Below are positions 25,831 through 36,631 of a DNA stretch of 64,000 nt, piece by piece (within the stretch, counting starts at the first letter, position 1; the number at the start of each line of letters is the position of its first letter). Source of the DNA: Pontiellaceae bacterium B1224 (GTDB lineage: Bacteria > Verrucomicrobiota > Kiritimatiellia > Kiritimatiellales > Pontiellaceae); NCBI GenBank assembly GCA_029432815.1, contig JAROBA010000017.1, positions 1 through 64,000 of the forward strand, given 5' to 3'. Both the position numbers and the translations under genes were made by a program. The notes beneath the pieces are model-generated. The model searched no databases. It had not been told where the DNA came from and worked only from the letters and a program-made list of their open reading frames with translations.

Positions 25831-28407
25831 TCACTGAATCGTCAGTTCCTCATTAACCAGCTGCACCACAATCGGTTCCCCTTCCGGAACAGTACCGGAA
25901 ATAATCTTTCGGGAGATCGGGGTTTCCAGATGCTGTTGAATGAAGCGTTTCAGCGGGCGGGCTCCGTATATGGGATCAAAACCTTCTTTCGCAATGTATT
26001 CCGTGGCCTCGCGACTGATCTCCATGCTCAGTCCCTGTTGCGCCAGTCGCGTTTGAAGTTCTTCAATCAGCAGCCCTACAATACTGGTAATTTCATTCAA
26101 CGTGAGCGGCTTAAACAGCACCGTCTCGTCCACCCGGTTTAGGAATTCCGGACGGAACTGACTCCGCAGCGCACCCATCACTATTTCCCGCACCGATTCT
26201 TCAATATGCCCTTCAGCATCGATCCCTTCCAAAAGGTGGGTCGACCCGATGTTGCTGGTCATAATAATGATCGTATTCTTGAAACTGACCGTCCGACCGT
26301 GTGAATCCGTCAGGCGACCGTCTTCCAATATCTGGAGTAGCACATTGAATACATCCGGGTGCGCTTTTTCAATTTCGTCGAGAAGCACCACCGAATACGG
26401 TTTGCGTCTAACCGCCTCCGACAACTGCCCCCCCTCTTCAAACCCGATATAGCCGGGAGGAGCACCGACGAGTCGCGAAACCGTGTGCTTTTCCATGTAT
26501 TCGCTCATATCGATACGAACCATGTTGTTTTCAGAATCGAAAAGTTCCCACGCCAGCGTTCGCGCCAGTTCGGTTTTCCCAACGCCGGTCGGGCCGAGGA
26601 AAAGAAATGAGCCGATCGGTCGGTTCGGGTTTTTAATGCCGGCCCGCGCCCGCAATACGGAATCGGCCACTGCCTGAACAGCTTCGTTCTGACCGATCAC
26701 CCGTTCATGCAACACATCATCGAGCTTTAATAATTTTTCCCGTTCGCCTTCCAAAAGCTTCGTTACCGGAATTCCGACCCATCGGGCAATCACTTCAGCA
26801 ATTTCCTCTTCGGTCACCTCCTCGCGCAGCAGACTGCCCGTTTCGCGCTCCGCGATGGCCGCTTCCGCTTCCGCGAGCTGTTTTCCAATGGTTGGAATGG
26901 TGCCGTGCCGCAACTTGGCCACGCGCTCCAGATCATATTCACGCTCCGCCCGCTCGGCTTCCTGCCGGGCCAGCTCCAGACTTTCACGTAAACCCCGAAT
27001 CTGATCGATCGATCCTTTTTCAGAATCCCATTGCGCCTTCATGGCATCGGCATCCGCCCGCAAATCAGCCAGCTCCTTGCGCAGAGCCTCGAGCCGCTCC
27101 TTGCTGGCTTTGTCTTTTTCTTTCTTCAGTGCGGTTTCTTCAATTTCCAGCCGCATCACCTTACGGGTAATCTCGTCCAGTTCTGCAGGCAGCGAATCAA
27201 TTTCGGTTCGGATCGTGGCACAGGCCTCGTCCATCAGGTCGATGGCTTTGTCCGGCAGGAACCGGTCGGAAATATACCGATCCGAAAGCACCGCCGAGGA
27301 AACCAGCGCGGCATCCTTAATGCGTACGCCATGGTGCACTTCAAACCGTTCCTTTAATCCACGCAGAATAGAAATCGTGTCCTCCACGCTCGGGACATCC
27401 ACCAGAACCGGCTGGAAACGCCGCTCCAGCGCGGCATCTTTTTCGATATGCAGACGATGCTCATCCAGTGTGGTTGCGCCAATACAATGCAACTCGCCAC
27501 GCGCCAGCATCGGCTTGAGCATATTGCCCGCATCCGATGAGCCCTCGGTCTTACCCGCGCCAACTATCGTATGCAGCTCATCGATAAACAGAATAATCCG
27601 CCCTTCCGATTCCTTAATTTCGTGCAACACCGCTTTCAGCCGTTCTTCGAACTCACCGCGATATTTCGCGCCCGCCATCAACGCTGTCATATCCAGCGCC
27701 CAGATCGATTTATCCTTTAAGCCTTCCGGAACGTCGCCGCGTACAATACGCTGCGCCAGCCCTTCAACAATCGCGGTCTTACCCACACCGGGTTCACCGA
27801 TCAGCACAGGGTTATTTTTGGTTTTACGGGAAAGAATACGGATCACCGAACGGATTTCCGAATCGCGGCCAATCACCGGATCCATTTTTCCGGACCGTGC
27901 CGCATCCACCAGATCCACTCCATATTTGTCCAGCGCTTCATATTGGCCCTCGGGATTATCGGAAGTCACCCGCTGATTTCCACGCACCTTTTCCAAGGCC
28001 TGTAAAACGGCATTCCGATCCACTCCATTTTCTTTCAGCGCTTTAATTTCGTCTGAAAAGACGAGCAGAAGATGCTCCACCGAAACAAACTCGTCCTTCA
28101 GCTTCTTCGCTTCATCGCCCGCTTTCACCAGCAGCTGATTCAGCCGCTGAGTGATATACACCTTGCCCGCCTCCGTTGCTCCGGAAACCCGCGGGCGTTT
28201 TTCCAATTCCTGCTCCAACTGCGCCGTGATCACCGGAACCGAAGCTCCGATGTTTTCAATCAGTCGGGGTGCCAGCCCATTTTCCTGTTCCAGCAACGCC
28301 AGCAATATATGCTCAGCATCCATTTCCTGATGCCCGAACCGCAGTGCTTTCACCTGCCCCTGCTGCATCGCTTCTTTCACTTTCTGTGTCGTTTTATTCA
28401 TATCCAT
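25831..28407 (-). CDS. clpB: ATP-dependent disaggregase ClpB
   Basis: 858 residues, full length. Clp_N repeats (about 1-150), AAA-1 with GEPGVGKT (about 205), the coiled-coil middle domain (about 410-530, rich in Glu/Lys/Arg heptads), AAA-2 with [11 protein letters not shown] (about 608) and the ClpB small domain ending in [15 protein letters not shown]. Lacks the IGF/L loop of protease-linked Clp proteins, as expected for a disaggregase that works with DnaK. A palindrome copy at 26883-26897 is read TIPTIGK at the edge of the middle domain. No CIRCE element seen upstream. Confidence 0.98.
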   Translation of the reverse strand: MDMNKTTQKVKEAMQQGQVKALRFGHQEMDAEHILLALLEQENGLAPRLIENIGASVPVITAQLEQELEKRPRVSGATEAGKVYITQRLNQLLVKAGDEAKKLKDEFVSVEHLLLVFSDEIKALKENGVDRNAVLQALEKVRGNQRVTSDNPEGQYEALDKYGVDLVDAARSGKMDPVIGRDSEIRSVIRILSRKTKNNPVLIGEPGVGKTAIVEGLAQRIVRGDVPEGLKDKSIWALDMTALMAGAKYRGEFEERLKAVLHEIKESEGRIILFIDELHTIVGAGKTEGSSDAGNMLKPMLARGELHCIGATTLDEHRLHIEKDAALERRFQPVLVDVPSVEDTISILRGLKERFEVHHGVRIKDAALVSSAVLSDRYISDRFLPDKAIDLMDEACATIRTEIDSLPAELDEITRKVMRLEIEETALKKEKDKASKERLEALRKELADLRADADAMKAQWDSEKGSIDQIRGLRESLELARQEAERAEREYDLERVAKLRHGTIPTIGKQLAEAEAAIAERETGSLLREEVTEEEIAEVIARWVGIPVTKLLEGEREKLLKLDDVLHERVIGQNEAVQAVADSVLRARAGIKNPNRPIGSFLFLGPTGVGKTELARTLAWELFDSENNMVRIDMSEYMEKHTVSRLVGAPPGYIGFEEGGQLSEAVRRKPYSVVLLDEIEKAHPDVFNVLLQILEDGRLTDSHGRTVSFKNTIIIMTSNIGSTHLLEGIDAEGHIEESVREIVMGALRSQFRPEFLNRVDETVLFKPLTLNEITSIVGLLIEELQTRLAQQGLSMEISREATEYIAKEGFDPIYGARPLKRFIQQHLETPISRKIISGTVPEGEPIVVQLVNEELTIQ

Positions 28408-28577
28408 TAGATTTATTCTCCATTAAAAATTTAAGCGTCCTAATGCACCGACTGTGCCAACGCAAAAAACCCTTATTTTCCAGATATTGGAAGTTTCCAA
28501 TCGCCTGGAACCGCGCCATTCCGCCCACTCACCGGGCCATACTGACACAGTGCACTTTGAAGTATTCCACGGAATCT

Positions 28578-29654
28578 ATGGATCAACCTGCGGAAGTTGT
28601 GTACAAAGCACGAATGCAGATTCTGGAACAGATGATCAGTACACAAATCGGGCTTGTGATCGCTTTTATTGCGGTCGCGGCACTGGTGGTTTTAGCCGGC
28701 ATTAAGCTGAGTGTCTATGGCGATGCTCTGGCCGACCGAACCGGGCTCGGAAGCGGATTGGTCGGCCTGGTTTTCCTCGCCGGCGTCACCAGCCTGCCGG
28801 AAGTGGTGGTTTCGCTGACCTCGGTCATTCAGGCAACCGATCCGGCAACCGGTGCCGACATGGCAACTGGAAATATGCTGGGTTCCAATGTCTTCAACCT
28901 GCTCATACTGGCCCTGATGGCCCTGCTTTTTTCAGCAAAATTTAAACCGCATGAAATGAAAACCTCGCATACCGACTCGGCTGTTTACGGCCTGATTATG
29001 CTGGGCATTTTTTCAATTGCCTTTCTTACAGCGCGGTTTGCCAAATTGCAGGTTCCAATCCTTGGATGTTCCTGGCCGGTGCTCGGACTGCCAGTTGCCT
29101 ATGTCTTGATGCTGATGCGTGAGCATCGGCAGCACCAGGCCTCAACTGAAGAACATCTTCCGGAAGAATCCGATCTATCCAGCCAATCGGCTGCGAAGTT
29201 TTATTCCATCCTGACCGGCCTCTGCGGGCTGATTATCGGCGGTGGCGTCATGCTATCCATCCTCGGCGCACGGATGGCGCTTCCGCCGGAGCTCGGCGGA
29301 TTCGGTCTGGAAGCCAGCTTGATCGGCACGCTTTTTCTGGCCATTTCCACCAGCCTGCCGGAACTGGTGATTTCTTTTGCCAGCATACGTCTGGGCTTCC
29401 TTGAAATGGCCGTTGGAAATGTGCTCGGCAGCAATATGTTCAATCTATTGATCATCTTTATTGCCGACACCGCCCTGCGTGGCCATTCCATGCTGCGGCA
29501 GGCTTCTTCCAAACATTGGACGAGCGTCATTCTGATCCTCGCGCTCACCTTCATGGCCGGAGCCCTGCTCCGCACCAAAACACGCACCGCATCCACGATT
29601 ATATCGCTCATGATGATCGGCCTCTACAGCCTCGCCATGACCATCTTCATGTAA
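28578..29654 (+). CDS. Sodium/calcium exchanger family (CaCA) membrane protein
   Basis: About 358 residues, with two inverted Na_Ca_ex halves. The alpha-repeats are AGVTSLPEVVVSL ... NMLGSNVFNLLI and AISTSLPELVISF ... NVLGSNMFNLLI, with the Glu of each SLPE as the ion ligand. About ten membrane helices. The frame is open back to 28269, but that part overlaps the divergent clpB gene and has no coding character. ATG codons at 28578, 28614 and 28632 are all possible and none has a good Shine-Dalgarno. Two palindrome variants (28478, 28495) sit in the short upstream region. Confidence 0.85.
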   Translation: MDQPAEVVYKARMQILEQMISTQIGLVIAFIAVAALVVLAGIKLSVYGDALADRTGLGSGLVGLVFLAGVTSLPEVVVSLTSVIQATDPATGADMATGNMLGSNVFNLLILALMALLFSAKFKPHEMKTSHTDSAVYGLIMLGIFSIAFLTARFAKLQVPILGCSWPVLGLPVAYVLMLMREHRQHQASTEEHLPEESDLSSQSAAKFYSILTGLCGLIIGGGVMLSILGARMALPPELGGFGLEASLIGTLFLAISTSLPELVISFASIRLGFLEMAVGNVLGSNMFNLLIIFIADTALRGHSMLRQASSKHWTSVILILALTFMAGALLRTKTRTASTIISLMMIGLYSLAMTIFM

Positions 29655-29747
29655 ATCGTTTCCCTGAATTGCCTTGATCTAACAGGGCGGATTTCCAATG
29701 ATCGGCCCTTTTGCAACCCATTCCAACCTTTGAAAAAGGAGGACTCC

Positions 29748-30092
29748 ATGCTGGCAGGTGGTGGAATCATCAAATCGACCATGAATAAACGCGGGTTTAA
29801 ACACCGTCGCACCGAAGAACAATTTACGATTCGGGGCGAATATGCGCGTAATCTTCAATATGTCTATTCCAGAGAATATCAGAACAAAGGCGTTCTGGTG
29901 GTTGATCTGGTCTATTACAGTGTCGATATTCTAAGTGAAAAGCTGGTGATTGGTTTATACCGCGAAAACCCGACCATTGAGAACGGAGTCTATGCCAATG
30001 CCGCGCGTTCCATTGATTTACAGAAATTCAATATAGAAACCCTCAACAGAGAACTGGATAAACTTATCCCGCCGATACAGAACCAATTTTAA
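29748..30092 (+). CDS. Small hypothetical protein upstream of dapL
   Basis: 114 residues. AGGAGG six bases upstream fixes the ATG at 29748; an earlier TTG is ignored. The N-terminus is basic (MNKRGFKHRRTEEQF), then a mixed alpha/beta body with VLVVDLVYYSVDILSEKLVIGLYRENP split over two strands. Family not recognised. It ends 18 bp before dapL, so it is likely co-transcribed. Soluble, no motifs. Confidence 0.7.
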   Translation: MLAGGGIIKSTMNKRGFKHRRTEEQFTIRGEYARNLQYVYSREYQNKGVLVVDLVYYSVDILSEKLVIGLYRENPTIENGVYANAARSIDLQKFNIETLNRELDKLIPPIQNQF

Positions 30093-30110
30093 ATAAGGAG
30101 AATGAAGAGT

Positions 30111-31331
30111 ATGAATTATGAAGCACTGTTTGCCGACCGCATCGGGGGAACCCAGTTCGGCAAATCCACCGCAATCTACAAGTTTGAAAAAATCAAGCGC
30201 GCTAAAGCGAAAGCCCGACAACTTCACCCGGACCTTGAAATTCTCGATTTCGGTGTGGGCGAACCCGACCAGATGGCCCCGGCGCCGATCCGCGAAGCCT
30301 TGAAGCTGGAAGTTGATAAAGCGGAAAACCGTGGCTACGCCGATAACGGCGGACCGGAATTCAAAGAGGCTGCTGCCAAATATATGCAGAACTTTTTCGG
30401 AGTTGAGCTGGATCCAGCCACCGAAATCAACCACAGCATCGGCACCAAACCCGCGCTGGCCATGCTCCCGCTTGCATTTGTGAACCCGGGCGATGTCGTC
30501 TTCCAGACGGTTCCGGGCTATCCGGTCATGGCTACCCATTCCAGCTATCTCGGCGCGGAAGTTATCGATATTCCCCTGCTCGAAGAAAACGCCTTTCTTC
30601 CAGACCTTGGAAAAATCGATCCCGCTCTCGCCGAACGCTGCAAGCTGTTTTACATCAACTATCCGAACAATCCAACCGGCGCAGTTGCCACGCCTGAGTT
30701 CTACGACGAGCTGATTGCGTTCGCGAAAAAATATAACATTCTCATCATTCAGGACGCACCGTATGCCACGCTCGTCTATGACAGCGCACGCACCTCGCTG
30801 CTGCAGCGCCCAGGTGCCAAAGATTGCTGTCTGGAACTGCATTCCATGTCTAAAGCCTACAACATGACCGGCTGGCGTCTGGCCTTCTTCTGCGGTGCTG
30901 AATGGGCTGTAAACGCGCTGGCGACCATCAAAGACAACTGCGACAGCGGTCAGTTTAAAGCCATTCAGAAAGCGGCCTGTGCGGGCATTGCCGACGAATC
31001 GCTGGCGGAAGGCATTCGCGTTCATTATGAAACCCGTCTGCGACGCATTGTTGAAGTGCTCCGAGAAGTCGGGTTCGATGCAAACATGCCAGGCGGCACC
31101 TTCTTCCTCTACACGAAAGCCCCCAAGGGTGCTGGCGATATTACCTTCGCCAATGCGGAAGAGGCGTCGCTCTACCTCATCGAAAACTTCGGCATTTCCA
31201 CCGTTCCGTGGGATAACACCGGACCGTTCATCCGCTTCGGTGCCGTTTTCGAATCGGCAGGCGATGCAGATGATGAGCGTGTGCTCAGCGAGCTCTCCGC
31301 CCGTTTGAAAACCGCTGATCTTAAATTCTAA
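30111..31331 (+). CDS. dapL: LL-diaminopimelate aminotransferase
   Basis: About 406 residues, fold-type I PLP aminotransferase. It converts tetrahydrodipicolinate directly to LL-DAP, a short route found in Chlamydiae, plants and other PVC members. N-terminal IGGTQFGKSTAIYKFEKIK, substrate loop DFGVGEPDQM, NYPNNPTGAVA and the PLP lysine in SMSKAYNMTGWRL. The upstream ATG at 30102 lies one base after AGGAG, so the ATG at 30111 (spacing ten) is preferred. Product feeds lysine and peptidoglycan. Confidence 0.93.
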   Translation: MNYEALFADRIGGTQFGKSTAIYKFEKIKRAKAKARQLHPDLEILDFGVGEPDQMAPAPIREALKLEVDKAENRGYADNGGPEFKEAAAKYMQNFFGVELDPATEINHSIGTKPALAMLPLAFVNPGDVVFQTVPGYPVMATHSSYLGAEVIDIPLLEENAFLPDLGKIDPALAERCKLFYINYPNNPTGAVATPEFYDELIAFAKKYNILIIQDAPYATLVYDSARTSLLQRPGAKDCCLELHSMSKAYNMTGWRLAFFCGAEWAVNALATIKDNCDSGQFKAIQKAACAGIADESLAEGIRVHYETRLRRIVEVLREVGFDANMPGGTFFLYTKAPKGAGDITFANAEEASLYLIENFGISTVPWDNTGPFIRFGAVFESAGDADDERVLSELSARLKTADLKF

Positions 31332-31347
31332 ACGTTCGTTATTCCTG

Positions 31348-31374
31348 ATGAGGGGCGGATTATCCGTCCCTCAT
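31348..31374. terminator. Hairpin after dapL
   Basis: ATGAGGGGCGGA and TCCGTCCCTCAT pair over 12 bp (one G-T) with a 3-base loop, 16 bp after the dapL stop. Strong stem but no T run. Confidence 0.6.
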
Positions 31375-31384
31375 TCCGCATAAA

Positions 31385-31430
31385 GGTATATCATCTAAAT
31401 GCCACGATCGTGGTATTTAGATGATATACC
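31385..31430. repeat. 46-bp near-perfect palindrome
   Basis: The 23-base left half starting GGTATATCATCTAAAT is the reverse complement of the right half, apart from one G that would pair with T, and there is no spacer (centre CCACGATCGTGG). It lies 11 bp after the dapL hairpin and about 70 bp before waaA. It could extrude as a cruciform or make a very stable RNA hairpin. Confidence 0.9.
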
Positions 31431-31489
31431 ATTGCTGTTTAAAACGTTGTCATGCCTCTATTTTAAGTTTTGTCTCAAATAAATTTCCG

Positions 31490-31501
31490 TATAATACCGC
31501 G
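31490..31501 (+). promoter_or_regulatory. Perfect -10 box directly before waaA
   Basis: TATAAT at 31490-31495 places the transcription start seven bases downstream, that is at or next to the waaA ATG (31502). No Shine-Dalgarno is present. The -35 region (TTTTGT, spacing 16) is weak. This would give a leaderless mRNA. Confidence 0.45.
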
Positions 31502-32791
31502 ATGCTTTGGATCCTTTATAACCTGCTGTTCCCCGTCGTATTTCTGTTCATGCTGCCGAAATTTATTTCGCGTATGCTGAAGCGAGGCGGCTATGGGCAG
31601 CACTTTGAACAGCGCATTGGACATTTTGGTAGGCAGACGAAAGCCCGGCTCCGGGAGCACCGCCGCATCTGGGTTCATGCAGTCAGCGTCGGGGAAATCT
31701 ATGTGGCGCTTCGCTTTATCAAGGCCTACCGAGCTGCCCATCCCGGTACGCATTTTGCACTGAGTACCACCACTTCAACGGCCTATACTATCGGGCGCAA
31801 AGAGATCGACAACCGCGACGTGCTGTTCTATTTCCCGGTTGATCTCCCACCCGTTATTAAAAAAGTATTGGGCATCATTAACCCGGAGCGCATCGTCCTG
31901 GTGGAAGGTGAATTCTGGCCGAACCTGATTCGGTTGGCTGACAAGCGTGATATTCCGATTTCGTTGGTAAATGGGCGGATGTCGGAACGTTCCTATAAGG
32001 GTTATCTTAAACTGAAATCTCTCACCGCCGATATTCTGCGGCGGATCAATCCCATCTGCGTGCAAGGTGAAGAAGATGCAAAGCGAATGCTGGGGATCGG
32101 AGCTTCGGCAGGCCAGCTTCATGTGATGGGCACTGTTAAATTTGACGTTGCCGAACGCGACCTGCAAGGCGAACGTGCTGCCGCCGATGTCTTGAAACGC
32201 ATTCACGTGCCGGACGATGCAACCGTGTTGCTGGGCGGCTCCACCTGGCCGGGCGAAGAAGATGTGCTGTGCGCGCTGTATAAAAAACTTCGCATCCAAT
32301 ATCCTCGTTTATTCCTCGTGCTGGTTCCCCGGCATGTTGAGCGTTCCGAGGAAGTGATCCAAACGTTGGAAACGCAAAATCTTTCCTATATACGGCGCAG
32401 TCAGCTGGATGATTTCCAGAGGTTGGATTGTCCGGACGTCCTGTTTGTGGATACCACCGGTGAGCTGCGAAACTTCTATTCCGTGGCGGACATTATTTTT
32501 GTGGGAAAAAGTCTGAAGGAACATGGCGGGCAGAATCCAATTGAACCAGCGATGTATGGCAAAGCCGTCGTGGTGGGGCCAAATATGGAAAACTTTCCGG
32601 CGGTCATGGATATTTTTCTCAAAAGTAAAGCAATCGAGCAAGTTGATGGCGAGGAAACGCTGGGCTCCACCGTAGACTCCTTGATACTAAAGGCTCCGGA
32701 ACGCGCTGAACTCGGCGAGCGTGCCGCCTGGGTGGTAGAACAGAATCGCGGTGCCCTTGAGCGTACGGTGGCGCTAATCACAGGAGAATAG
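31502..32791 (+). CDS. waaA: 3-deoxy-D-manno-octulosonic acid transferase
   Basis: 429 residues from the ATG at 31502. An N-terminal membrane anchor (MLWILYNLLFPVVFLFMLP) precedes a GT-B fold. Transfers Kdo from CMP-Kdo to lipid A in the inner membrane. Hallmarks: WVHAVSVGEIYVA (catalytic Glu in the SVGE motif), WPNLI, MSERSYKGYLKLKSL, GSTWPGEEDVL, LVPRHVERSEEV and GGQNPIEPAMYGKAVVVGP. The open frame continues 27 codons upstream across the palindrome, which is unlikely to be coding. Shows that the organism makes LPS. Confidence 0.95.
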   Translation: MLWILYNLLFPVVFLFMLPKFISRMLKRGGYGQHFEQRIGHFGRQTKARLREHRRIWVHAVSVGEIYVALRFIKAYRAAHPGTHFALSTTTSTAYTIGRKEIDNRDVLFYFPVDLPPVIKKVLGIINPERIVLVEGEFWPNLIRLADKRDIPISLVNGRMSERSYKGYLKLKSLTADILRRINPICVQGEEDAKRMLGIGASAGQLHVMGTVKFDVAERDLQGERAAADVLKRIHVPDDATVLLGGSTWPGEEDVLCALYKKLRIQYPRLFLVLVPRHVERSEEVIQTLETQNLSYIRRSQLDDFQRLDCPDVLFVDTTGELRNFYSVADIIFVGKSLKEHGGQNPIEPAMYGKAVVVGPNMENFPAVMDIFLKSKAIEQVDGEETLGSTVDSLILKAPERAELGERAAWVVEQNRGALERTVALITGE

Positions 32792-32852
32792 ATTGGACGG
32801 GGCCCCGGCTTTATGTCAACTTTCTCAATCTTTTAATCAAACGGGATGATTC

Positions 32853-33182
32853 ATGGCAGACACAGATATCTATAAAAATCGCGAACCGTTGCCTATGGGT
32901 AACAAACCCGAAAAAAAGAGACGGCGTCGCCGTTCAGAATCGCAACGTGCCTTTGATGATCATTCACGGAAACGCCGTAGCAGTAATTCCGGACTGCGCC
33001 GCATTCTGCACCTCTCGCGAAAATCCGAAAACGACAAAAAGATCTGGATTGCTGCGGGAATTTTTCTTGTGGCTTTGTTGATTGTCGTTGCGATCTGGCA
33101 GTTCGTGATTGTTGAGTACCAAGTCGAAAAGCAAGAAGGAGCCTTCAGCATCTTTGACGGCGGAAAAGATTCCGTTCGTTAA
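32853..33182 (+). CDS. Small single-pass membrane protein with highly basic N-terminus
   Basis: 109 residues, family not recognised. Residues 20-65 are extremely basic (EKKRRRRRSESQR, SRKRRSSNSGLRR), probably cytoplasmic and able to bind nucleic acid or lipid heads. One transmembrane helix (about 68-90, IWIAAGIFLVALLIVVAIW) and a short external tail follow. Only a weak ribosome site (CGGGATGATTC) is present. It stands between waaA and a convergent M50 protease. Confidence 0.65.
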   Translation: MADTDIYKNREPLPMGNKPEKKRRRRRSESQRAFDDHSRKRRSSNSGLRRILHLSRKSENDKKIWIAAGIFLVALLIVVAIWQFVIVEYQVEKQEGAFSIFDGGKDSVR

Positions 33183-33220
33183 ATAGTTTGAGAGGGGCTG
33201 TATAAGCCCGAGTTTCATAC

Positions 33221-34021
33221 CTATCGGCGGAACAGTTTTTTCAACCGTTCCATGAACGAATCGTTGGAACCACCTCCGCGTGCGTACGGCGGCGGGCTGA
33301 CTTCCACTCCGATGTCAGCCTCCCGATATCCGCTGAAATGATTGGCCTGATGTTCGAACATCACCATCCGCAGCTCCTGCTGACCGGCCATATAGATATA
33401 GCCACCGATAAAGGCCAGCATCAGGCTGGGCCTGAATGGCCCGATAAATCCCAGCAGTTGGAATGGCATACCAAACAGACCGATGATAACAAAAAGGCCG
33501 CAGAAATATTTACCCACCTGAGCTGCGGTACGTGTGGCGTTAAGCCGACCGTTTTTAATCGACAGGCCTGCGCGAAGCACCCGCCCCCCATCCATAGGAA
33601 ATACCGGTAGAATATTGAAAAGAAATAGTACCATATTCAGTCGACCGAGATCATGCGTAATGCTGAATGGAAGGAAAATTAAAGCCAGCACCAGACTGAC
33701 TGCCGGCCCGGCCAGAGCAATCAAAATTTCTTCGCTCGGTTTTGTGGACAGGTTTGCAATTTTTGCAGCACCGCCGAACGGATAAAGCACAATCTCCTGA
33801 ATATAGCCGCCTTTGGCGCGCGCAACCACAGAGTGCCCCAATTCGTGTAAAGCAATGCTCCCAAACAGGCCGATTGCCAAAATCAGAATAATTATCGGAT
33901 TCACTCCTGCCGAAGCAGCCATCAGCGAAACGACGCCGATCAGGATGAGCAGCGAAATGTGCAATCTAAGCGGTATGCCCAGCACGGAACCGAGCAACAA
34001 TGCATTTTTTTCCATTTTCAT
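33221..34021 (-). CDS. M50 site-2 protease, SpoIVFB/Rip-like
   Basis: 266 residues with about six membrane helices. Zinc motif HELGH (59-63) in ALHELGHSVVARAKGG, and the third ligand in LPVFPMDGGRVLRAG. No CBS or PDZ domain remains; the C-terminus is a short Pro/Gly-rich cytoplasmic tail with a basic end. This is the minimal S2P form known from archaea and PVC bacteria, likely an intramembrane regulator protease. Second intramembrane protease in the window besides RseP. Confidence 0.92.
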   Translation of the reverse strand: MKMEKNALLLGSVLGIPLRLHISLLILIGVVSLMAASAGVNPIIILILAIGLFGSIALHELGHSVVARAKGGYIQEIVLYPFGGAAKIANLSTKPSEEILIALAGPAVSLVLALIFLPFSITHDLGRLNMVLFLFNILPVFPMDGGRVLRAGLSIKNGRLNATRTAAQVGKYFCGLFVIIGLFGMPFQLLGFIGPFRPSLMLAFIGGYIYMAGQQELRMVMFEHQANHFSGYREADIGVEVSPPPYARGGGSNDSFMERLKKLFRR

Positions 34022-34109
34022 TCAAAAACCTTGAGAATTCAGAGTCCGACAACCTCTGCCTTTGAAGGTTCAAAAACAAGCGGAAATCGTTCTTTTTCAT
34101 TCACTGACG

Positions 34110-34152
34110 TTGACAGATCCAAGTAAATATCCTTTTATCCGGAAATTCGGAT
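34110..34152 (+). promoter_or_regulatory. Promoter with overlapping operator for the arsR-methyltransferase/ahcY unit
   Basis: TTGACA (34110-34115), 17 bp, TTTTAT (34133-34138). Overlapping the -10 box is an inverted repeat ATCCG-N6-CGGAT (34137-34152), and a wider ATATCC / GGATAT pair surrounds it. An ArsR-type repressor encoded immediately downstream would bind such a site, so autoregulation is likely. I looked for an SAH riboswitch here and found none. Confidence 0.6.
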
Positions 34153-34161
34153 ATATGAATA

Positions 34162-35085
34162 ATGAGCGATATTCTTGATATTTTTAAAGCACTGGCCGAT
34201 GAGGGCCGTCTACGGATTCTGCGGTCGATCGATCAGGCAGAACTTTCGGTGGCGGAGCTGGTCCAGGCCTTGGAAATGCCGCAGTCCACAGTCAGTCGGC
34301 ATCTTAAGCCAATGCGGGAGGCCGGTTTGGTGACTGCCCGACGCGACGGAACCTCCGTTTATTATAATCGCGGAGATTTGTTCCGCGATGCCGCCTTTGC
34401 CCAGATTCTGAATGAACGGCTTAAAGAAATTTCAGTAGCCAACCGTGATGCGGCAGCAGTTGACCGCGTGCTGGATTTCAGACGTAAAAAAAGCCGCGAG
34501 TTTTTCGATCAAATTGCCGGGCGATACGGCTCACTCACAGAACCGGGCGGCGGCTGGCAGGCATTGGCCGCCGGACTGGCAGCGGGCTTTGCCGGGCTGC
34601 GTGTCGCGGATCTGGGATGCGGAGAGGGGGCGCTGGCATTGTTGCTGGCCCGTTTTGCAAAAAAAGTCGTTGCATTTGATCAGTCGGAAAACATGCTTAA
34701 ACTCGTGGCCGAAAGAGCAACCGAACAAAACGTACTCGATCAACTCGACCTGCGGGTGGGGAATCTGGAGAGCCTTACACTTTCCGGTGAAGCATTCGAT
34801 GCCGTCTTTATCAGTCAGTCGTTGCATCACACCTCGAATCCGGAAGAAGTGATTCGTTCGGCGTCGGATGGATTAAAGGTGGGCGGACAGCTCGTGATTC
34901 TTGATCTGGTACGGCATGAGCACGAATGGACGCGTGAAGAGTGGGCCGACCAATGGCTGGGCTTTGAACCGCTCGAAATCCGTGAATGGTTGGGCGGGGC
35001 GGGAATTGAACCGACTGTAATCGATTCGCTGCCGGGCTCCACGCCCGACCTTTCTGTACTCATTGTTGTAGGTATGAAGAAATAA
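34162..35085 (+). CDS. ArsR-family regulator fused to a SAM-dependent methyltransferase
   Basis: 307 residues. Winged helix 1-95 with MPQSTVSRHLKPMREAGLV as the recognition helix region, then a class I methyltransferase (about 105-307) with motif I VADLGCGEGALALLLA and FDAVFISQSLHHTSNPEEV. No arsenic-type Cys cluster is present in the HTH part. Because SAM binds the C-terminal domain and the next gene is S-adenosylhomocysteine hydrolase, the fusion probably senses SAM or SAH and sets ahcY expression. This context is known from other bacteria; the ligand is inferred. 23 bp to ahcY. Confidence 0.9.
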   Translation: MSDILDIFKALADEGRLRILRSIDQAELSVAELVQALEMPQSTVSRHLKPMREAGLVTARRDGTSVYYNRGDLFRDAAFAQILNERLKEISVANRDAAAVDRVLDFRRKKSREFFDQIAGRYGSLTEPGGGWQALAAGLAAGFAGLRVADLGCGEGALALLLARFAKKVVAFDQSENMLKLVAERATEQNVLDQLDLRVGNLESLTLSGEAFDAVFISQSLHHTSNPEEVIRSASDGLKVGGQLVILDLVRHEHEWTREEWADQWLGFEPLEIREWLGGAGIEPTVIDSLPGSTPDLSVLIVVGMKK

Positions 35086-35108
35086 TTTATTAACCAAGGA
35101 GACTTCCA

Positions 35109-36560
<1,452 letters not shown>

Positions 36561-36563
36561 GTT

Positions 36564-36611
36564 TTCCAATCATTGGAAAAAAGAAGGGCGGCTTTCGAGC
36601 CGCCCTTTTTG
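36564..36611. terminator. Bidirectional terminator with dispersed palindrome
   Basis: AAGGGCGGCT-TTCG-AGCCGCCCTT (36584-36607) is a perfect 10-bp stem with a tetraloop, with a T run on the plus side and an A run on the other side, so it can stop ahcY (plus) and the convergent CBM-like gene (minus). A perfect TTCCAATCATTGGAA (36564-36578) lies between the ahcY stop and the stem. Confidence 0.9.
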
Positions 36612-36631
36612 TTTACTACTAGCCCGGTTTA

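Noticed and set aside
27041-27976. 311-codon plus-strand frame opposite clpB
   Set aside because: Ser/Arg-rich shadow of ClpB codons.
28269-28577. N-terminal extension of the Na/Ca exchanger
   Set aside because: It runs antisense into clpB and lacks membrane-protein character; the family core starts after 28578.
34022-34161. SAH or SAM riboswitch upstream of the arsR-methyltransferase/ahcY unit
   Set aside because: The conserved aptamer blocks are absent, and the promoter leaves only about 17 bases of leader.
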